Positions 56,886 through 64,000 of a DNA stretch of 64,000 nt are shown here, piece by piece. Under the pieces are notes generated by a model, which saw only the letters and a program-made list of their open reading frames with translations, searched no databases and was not told the origin of the DNA. The first letter of the stretch is position 1. Every line of letters begins with the position of its first letter. A program made the position numbers and the translations under genes. The DNA comes from Chaunax sp. Z400 (lineage: Eukaryota; Chordata; Actinopteri; Lophiiformes; Chaunacidae), in NCBI GenBank assembly GCA_037577475.1, contig CM075188.1, forward strand, positions 8,094,501 through 8,158,500, in the 5' to 3' direction.

Positions 56886-58348
56886 AATGTACCTTTACTA
56901 TAAATAGGTTTTGAATGATGTGACATGAATGAGGAACTAGGAAGCTGTGTCTTTGAGCTAAAGGCTCATATCAGCATGCTGACTGACAACGGTAACATTC
57001 TGTGGAGTACAGGTGAGGCTGACTGGAAATAATACTTCTGTAGTTATTTGGTGAGGAATTTAAGTATTAGACAAATTTGCATGGCTAAAGAAAATCTATT
57101 AATTTAAATTCTTATTTGTTCTGTATGTTCAACAGTGACATTGTGTGTGTCTGGGAAAAAATCAAGGCGGTGTGGTGGTTTGGTTGGTGTAATAAACACC
57201 TGGTCTTTGTGTAGTTCTTGACTCTTCAGTGATTCTCCTGGGACCCTGACTGAGATCCACACTGACAAAGACCAGCCTGGTAGCCATGATGCACAGACCA
57301 ATAGCATGACTTACCATCCAGTGCATCTGTAGAGCAGTGATGGTTGGCCCTGATACTATGGAAGGTGAAGCTCATAACTCGGAGCTTATTACTAAATCGG
57401 ATGAATGACAAAGAGGGATGCAGAAAGAAAGAGAGGACAGAGATGATGTCATCTTAAGACACAGATCATATCCAAACCTCCATGCTTTTGTTTTCAAGGT
57501 AATTCGCCTCTGTGGGAGGTATGCTTCATTTGAGCCCTCATTTGTGTTTCAGTACTGTAATCTGACTGCTGGAATGGTGATGGTTTGAATATATTGCGAT
57601 AAAATCATGCAGGTGGTTGTGGAAAGGCTTTATCTTGATCATGTCAGAGTAACTTGATGTTCATTGCATGCATAATTGTCAGAAGGGGTATGATTGTTAG
57701 GAAAAGGAACTCAAAACATTCACGTTCAACATGGGTGCGCGTTAAACCACTGTGTCGATGATGTCATTGCAGCAACCACAACCACAAGAACCGTATCTGT
57801 GTCCAAATGACAAAGAGGTTAGTGTAGCAGATTATTTTGATTCTCCTCATCAAATGGAACCGAGATCCTTTTCACTCTTTAAACTACAGCTGCTGGTTGG
57901 ATAAATTGAAATGATTATTGTACTTACTTACAGTTTGCACTGCTGCAAAACAAGCAATGCAACGTCTACATGGAGGATTTGATTGTGTAACTTGATTATT
58001 GCAGCCAATACTGGGTTGAGATTTTTCCTAACTAGAACAAATCTGAAGATAACCAAACAGTTTATAGGAAATGATCTGAAGTATTAACACTCTTGACTTA
58101 TATTTGTTGCATTTAAAATACAAGTGAAGGCTACATGGCTCAGTATTTATTGTTACTTTAAAAGACTGATGTATCAGATATTGTAGCCTATCTGAATACT
58201 AATCATTCCTCCGAGGTTTACTAGCTGTGAAGAGATTCCAAATTGACAGTTTTCTTTATGTGTAAATATTTAGTGTAAAGTTTATCTGAAGTTAATATGA
58301 GGCTACTTAGTCTGAGCTCCTTAAATCCTGCTGGTAGAGTCTTTAGCT
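56886..58348. other. No supported gene; small family C trace
   Basis: 56954-56990 ('gagctaaaggctcatatcag', catgctgac) may be a reversed scrap of family C. 57100-57420 is open on the minus strand for about 65 codons and could be an unrecognised repeat. The rest is unique. Confidence 0.3.
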
Positions 58349-58525
58349 GCATTCCCACTGCGTAGTACTGGCTCTACTCGACTCAACTCGGCTTGGTATC
58401 GGGTACTTTTCTGCAAGTTGTTTTCCACCATGGGATAATAGATAGTTCTCGTATAAACCGACGGCCAAAACACAACAAAAAGTTTCCGTTTTCGGATGAA
58501 ACGGTCAACGTGTAAACGGCCCCTA
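58349..58525. mobile_element. Two abutting MITE halves
   Basis: 58349-58440 (cattcccactgcgtagtac, 'tggctctactcgactcaact') is the end of a fish MITE with a ctcgactcgactcg core. 58450-58525 ('agtttccgttttcggatgaa', 'acgtgtaaacggcccc') is the right half of an element related to that at 7085-7552. Each lacks its other half. Confidence 0.5.
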
Positions 58526-58611
58526 ACATGTATTTATCCAGGCGGAGCATTCATTGCTCGTCCAGCATTTTTTGGAGCAGCATTTTTCATTCACAGAGTT
58601 TCACATATTCC

Positions 58612-58745
58612 TGGGTGCTGTGTTGGCCAGTAGAAGGTTAAATGCCTTGCCCAAGAGCACCTCATCTGTGGTCATTAATGCAGGGGAGACAGTTACTCAC
58701 TGACTTTCCACAGCCAGATTTCCCCCAACTAGAGTCGATTACAGT
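58612..58745. repeat. 'gccttgcccaagagcacctc' repeat fragment
   Basis: 'ggttaaatgccttgcccaag' followed by agcacctcatctgtggt is a very common fish repeat segment, probably the body of a tRNA-like SINE family in which the tRNA-like part has decayed. Confidence 0.55.
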
Positions 58746-59391
58746 GCCAGCCTGAAACAGCTCTCCAGTGCAGCCGTGCTGGCATGCGACTATGTACATT
58801 CATACACACACACACACTGACATTCCTGAGCCTCTGGAGGTTCCTCTATCCTCTACGTGCTGAAATGGGATATATGATCCAGTGCTTATTATACAGAGCT
58901 TACTTGTAATTAAGCCTCCCAGATGGGCTCTGCTTGAGGTTCCCTTTAAGCCTCTCTCCCCCGTCTGTCTCCCTAAAAGTGATGAGTGAGGACTAATAGG
59001 TTTCATAATGTGTCATATAAAAATGACAGACTGTTGAAAAACAAGAGGCCACAGTGAGAGCATGTGCTTATATATTCAAATAAAGAAAACTCATCTTCTT
59101 TAATTAGCGTCAGTAATCAGTGTCCTGAATTTACCCCTCGAGTCAAACTGTATGCAAAACAAGTACAACATTTTTGGTAAAACAAAAATCTTCTTACAGT
59201 AGATTCTCTCTTTATCTGTACAGGTCAATGTGCAAGCAGGTTCTCCAAACATACAGGACGTTACATAATAAAACTGGGAATCAGATAAAGTCTTCATTCT
59301 GATTTATTATTGTCTTTTGTTTGACTCGACCACAAAAGAGATTCTGCACGGTATTTTTTTTAACTGTAAATAAAATCTGAAAACATGTCAT
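58746..59391. other. No gene; short (CA)n at 58804-58818
   Basis: Apart from the CA run this is unique sequence. Confidence 0.4.
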
Positions 59392-59680
59392 GTGAAGAGC
59401 AAGATGGAGGTTGAACATGATGCAGCATGTGGAGTTTCACAGCTGTGCAGGGAGTTGTATGCCAGGTGTCCAGCAGGAGAACAGTCCAGGATCCCGATGC
59501 ATGTGCAGGCCTCCAACACCTCGCTGTGGACCTGTGCCGCGCTAACGGCTTTTACAGAAACATCTGGAGGGCGACAGGTCTTATATTCCACTTTCTTGCC
59601 AATTAGAGTTTCTCTGCACTCGTCTACATTCCTATACATCACACACACAGACACAGACACACACACACACTCATACACTC
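59392..59680. other. Region open on both strands, unassigned
   Basis: The plus strand is open for over 90 codons (EVEHDAACGVSQLCRELYAR...) and the minus strand for 96 (VDECRETLIGKKVEYKTC, SEVLEACTCIGILDCSPAG). The minus frame is cysteine-rich with a C-x-C pair, but I cannot assign it to a cystine-knot or EGF family. A CA run bounds it on the right at 59640-59670. Confidence 0.25.
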
Positions 59681-61300
59681 AAGTCTCTGTTCTCAACCTG
59701 CTGGCTCCTGCCAGGTTGGACACACAGGGATGCAAAAACATGAAAAGAAACCAATTTAAAAGGGCTAATCTATCCATTTTTAAACATTAAGTTTATTTTT
59801 ACGGTCTCCAGCTGGACTTGCTCTGAATGTGTGGAAGCAATCAGGAAGCAAAGAGGGAAAGAGAAATTATGCTTAAAGATTCAAAAGTCACTAAGGCTGC
59901 AGAATAAATGTATAAAGGCCCCATTGAAATAAGTTTTGATGAGATTGCTTGGGCAATGGCCTCCAAATGGGTGTCGCATTTTGTTTTTATTTGCTAGGGA
60001 GAAGTTCACTTTGCAAAAACAGACGTTCAGCTTGAGACCAGGCAACATGCCGATCATTAGCCCTCAAAAGCCACTTCAGAGTGCACTGGTGTGTCAGTCG
60101 TTGACTGGAGGAATACAAGAACAGCCTCTGATCATTTCCAAGTCTTTGTGTCTTTTTGTTTTCATTTATCAGGCCTGCAGAGTGTTGTCTCACTACCATG
60201 TGCTAGGGATTATCTAACCGCGCTGTTTATACATTTTAATAGTGTTGTTGCTTGTGCTGTGATGTGTTTGTTGTACTGTTGAGTATCTCAAGCTTTGTGG
60301 GGAATCAGGGGAAAGAAATAAAGGCTTTTGTCGGAGAATAGCTCTCAAGAGATGAGCAAAACTTTCCATGTTATCTAACGATTACCAGTGTTTGAGCCAG
60401 CATTGTCTGGTAGCGGGTCAAATATGGCTATTAGTCATTTTTATTCCCCCGACCATGAAATGATGGGGGGATGTCTCACAAACCATACTAGTCACCCTGA
60501 AAACTGAAAAAAAAAGAAGACACACAGGTGTCTCTCTCCCTCTAATGTCCAAATCTGTAACTTTGTCCATAAGAAATCATACATCTACATGTTCAGAAAC
60601 TTCATAGGATGCTGACAGTGTGGTCATTTTAACAGTACAACCTCCAGTTTTTGAATCAGGCTGTATTGTTCGAGAAGTGCTCTCTGGGGTTTCTCCCTCG
60701 ATGGGTCAATTTTCAGGCCCCAGAAACAGTTTCACACAGCGGATGGTAATTGGCTAGTTAAACCTCGAATCTGCTTACTCCTTACTTCAGACTGGTCCAT
60801 TCATAGTCAGCTATTTTTGGTATTTTAGGCCTTTTGTTTTTACCACTAAACTGGGGAGATAATGAAATGTATCAGCTTTTATGGTCGTTGTTGCGCGGAA
60901 CGCCAGCATAGTCTGTGAACTCACATCGAGGGGTGCTGTGACACCTTGGCTTGGTCCTGCTGCAACACACCGAAGCGGTCATAGAGACGGATACTCGTTT
61001 CAGCGCTGCTGCACAATGCCTGTCTGAAAGTGGCTTATAACACCCCATACTGTCCACACTGCTGACAGCTGACTGCTGTGTTTATATGGTAGGATTGGGG
61101 GCTGAAGGTTTCCATTTTGGGGGTCAAGAGGACAGGATTTCTCTGGAAAAACAAAAATCACCTATGTTGCAATGCACTATGAGATGTGCTAACTTACAGC
61201 TAACTAACTCCCAAGATAAATCAGTTGATGTAACTTATAAAATCTAAAATTTAGAGGCCTGGTAAGAGCATTGATTCTGGCCAACTGGGTGGTGGGAGGC
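59681..61300. other. No gene seen
   Basis: 59930-60220 is repeat-free and of even composition. At 60447-60471 a ccccc/ggggg inverted pair around gaccatgaaatgat resembles the edge of a known fish repeat but is too short to assign. Confidence 0.35.
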
Positions 61301-64000
61301 TGTAGCGATGGCGCATTTGACATGTTCTTGAAAACAAAATCGTTTGTCATTGTCGCAATGTTGCACTAAGTTCAAACCTTGTACCACTGTTTTATTTGCA
61401 GCATTATACATCTGTCTACTCATGCATAAAAATGACTGTTGCGAAGCAAGACTCAGTACCACCAGGATCAATCCTGAGGTGTTTGTCAGGCATAATCCGT
61501 GTCTGACCGAGCCAGTACCCTTCCTTCGCTTCGCCCTGCAGATGACTCTCCTCTGCCCTCACCATTTGATGTGTTACTCCTCTGATGGATGTTTGCCATA
61601 TGGACAAGGTGTCCCTGCGCTTTCATCAGGCCCTCAGCAGGCAGGCAGATAGGCCCAGAGAGCGGGACGAGCATCCCATGCCTTCACGCTGGAGATAAAA
61701 CAACGGTCCCATGTCACCACGCAGGAGATAAAACAAAGCTCCTCTTCACAGATCATACATCAACATTATAACATCTGACGCCAGGAAGCAGCAAAGCATG
61801 CTGGGTAGATGACACACCTAGAAAGATGGATCTCTCTAATTGGAGGAGCATACACATATATTATACATGCAGATATTTAAGCCCCAGAGAGACTTTCATC
61901 TCACATTTATGTATTTATTTTGAATTTATTGCATGTTACAGTGGAATGCAGATAGAAATTTAAAACAGTATATGTCAAATGATCTTTTAACCTTGTTGAA
62001 AATCCATTAGTGTGTGTGACAGTGACATGTCATTACCTCACTATCCTGCTGGGACTGACAAGCACCATTTACGGTATAGCGGCTTACCTCGTCACACCCT
62101 TCATCTGGGATTCAAAACACACCATCCTCAGGTCAAGTTCTGCGTGGCGCCGCAGGAGCACATCTCTGTAAGATCGACTGTCATGTGATTTGTCAGGAGA
62201 CCTTGATGATCTGTGCAGAGGAGACTGCAGAGGTCTTCATTTTTCACCTCAACTGAGGACACCATCTTTCTTCTTCTCAATAGATTCTGTATCTTTTTAT
62301 GCACGCTCATAAATACCATAAATAAATACATAAATGCCATAAATACACACATGATATCTGACACATAGACAGTTGCATTGAGTGTGTTGCAGCTTGATTC
62401 CTCACCAACCTGGTATTAGAGTATCGCTGTATTACTCCACCTCTCAAACTCGATTGTGTGGGATTCTTCTCTGAACATCCTCGAGCCACCTGTCCTCCTC
62501 CTTCGCACTCAGCTAAATATGGTTTTCATCTTTCTAAACATGGTTTAGATTTCTCCTCTGAGATAAACTGCATTCTCCTCTTTCCATGACTGTAAACTGG
62601 CCCACTGTGAACTGGATTAGCGTTTTTCAGACACACATTGGATTGCACAGGGACTGTTTATTTGGAGAACAGGCACTCACACTGTCTCAACAACCTCCAA
62701 GTCAAGTGCACCGCAAGCTTTAATTACTGGAGTTTGAAATGAAGCTCCATTAAAATGAATGACCTCCATTAAAGTGGTATTAAGGGACGGATGCCTTCGC
62801 TGGTGGGGTGAACATGCACCAAGGCGGGGGTGGAGAGTGGAAGCACTTGACCAGCCGTACAAATGCCTGAATAAACAGCTCAGTAGGTTTTTCTTTCTTT
62901 TGCCCTCTTTGAGTGAAGTCCCACTGCGACTGCCATTGAGATTACAACCACCTGGCTGCGTGTCCTGCTTGCCCCCTTACCCCAAACATTTTAATCATGG
63001 ATGAAATTCATTTATATGTTGCGATAATTGTGCCTAATTGTTTCTTTGAAGGGGACTGAGGCCAGCAGCATCTGGCTGACATATGGCTCGATGCTTAAGA
63101 GAGTGACTTTGTGCCCAGCAGGAAACTAAGGGCCTGATCAGCTCTCTATCGTCCATTTAGCCTGAATGAGCCTGAATCGAAGCCGGGCTTCCGAGGTAAT
63201 GAAGCCGACCCGGTGACTGGGCTTCAAGAAGTAAGTATTCAGCTTCCACATGTGTTCGAACCCCACTGAAGGTGTGTCATCATAGCTGGAAAATGTTCTT
63301 CTCTGTAGGAATTCAAGTCTCAACTTCCACAGCTGTGCTTCCCTTTTCTGGTTGTACTGTAAATTTCATATGGTTCACATACCTGGTGATGGTATGCACA
63401 CATGCTTCACTTTACTCTATTGTTGCAGTAATGAGCACACAAAGATGCAGGCATTCTCTTGCCTGCATCTGTGCGTGCATTCTCACAGGCAAGAAAACTA
63501 GGAATTACCATCATCATGTATGATTCCACTCCTCAAAGTACACATTGGCAAGGTTCAGTGCAGGATGTGGTGTTCCCTTTGTGCAGCTAGATGGAAACCA
63601 ACAGTGTGGAGCTCAACTGCAATTAGAGTGTAACCCTTGACTTCAGTCCTGTTTGTCAGATATTCATCTGTTGTTCACGCATCTGTTTATCGTGCAGCCA
63701 AACAAAGTACATTTTTAATAATGCTGTGATTAGTTTTCCACACAACAGCCGGACACAATAAAATTACCTTACTTACCGCGCTGAGGAAGAGTTGGAGGTG
63801 TGCAACCTGCAGCTCACTGTGGATGCTTATTCTTATTCTTATGCCAATTTCAGAATAAAAGTAATTTAACATTGCCTTCAAATTAAGGTGGGATCAGTGG
63901 TAATACTGTTGCCGCTGATGTCACAAAGACAACTGGATCGCTGTCCATTTTCTACAAACAACACAGGTCAAAAGTGTAAGTTCAAGTATTCATTTAGCCT
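61301..64000. other. Unique sequence to the window end; no gene seen
   Basis: 61480-61740 has even composition; there acgctggagataaaacaa and acgcaggagataaaacaa repeat at 37-bp spacing (61687-61738). 62640-63010 has several TTTAATTA/CATTAAA words and may be conserved non-coding DNA. Open frames are below 105 codons and carry no family signature. Confidence 0.35.

Overview
The window reads as teleost fish nuclear DNA, probably percomorph. It is AT-rich, has long dinucleotide runs, and is full of short decayed interspersed repeats that I recognise from fish genomes: L2-, L1- and RTE-like LINE pieces, a tRNA-derived SINE, hAT and other MITE relics, and non-coding families with 'cctccgccaagg' or 'gcttagcttagcataaag' signatures. 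Repeat assignments rest on remembered consensus sequences, not on a database search. I see no rRNA, tRNA gene, CRISPR array, operon or intact protein-coding gene. The window is best described as intergenic or long-intronic sequence.

Left end (1-5.8 kb). On the minus strand at 436-881 lie the last two exons of a pancreatic elastase-like (CELA/chymotrypsin family) serine protease. The GDSGGP active-site block is destroyed, so I call it a pseudogene. At 3.44-5.72 kb on the plus strand is a cluster of short open stretches bounded by good splice signals. I do not recognise the protein, and the cluster is the main unexplained signal.

7-31 kb is a repeat field. A 468-bp TIR element (7085-7552, flanked by CTA) sits inside an older repeat. 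A 82-bp (TG)n follows, then three copies of a palindromic-ended family, five blocks of TE debris at 21.8-26.4 kb (including a SINE, an L2-like LINE end and a hAT MITE with a near-perfect 8-bp duplication), and an 820-bp hAT-like relic at 29.4-30.2 kb.

31-43 kb is mostly unique sequence with a few retrotransposon 3' ends. These include an L1-type tail at 36.4 kb and a tiny LINE tail at 37.0 kb with a perfect 11-bp target duplication. Candidate conserved non-coding sequence lies around 34.9-35.7 kb.

43.8-58.8 kb is again repeat-rich. It holds a 961-bp fold-back structure containing a perfect 23-bp hairpin, a 690-bp hAT element with a perfect 8-bp target duplication and a transposase fragment (48.8-49.5 kb), three more copies of the 'cctccgcc' family, a minus-strand LINE reverse-transcriptase relic (54.35-54.99 kb), and a Tc1-like terminal fragment. 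From 58.8 kb to the end the sequence is mostly unique, with no gene I can support.

No new enzymatic or defence system is visible. The points most worth checking are the damaged elastase gene, the exon-like cluster at 3.4-5.7 kb, the nested and paired repeat insertions, and the fold-back structure.
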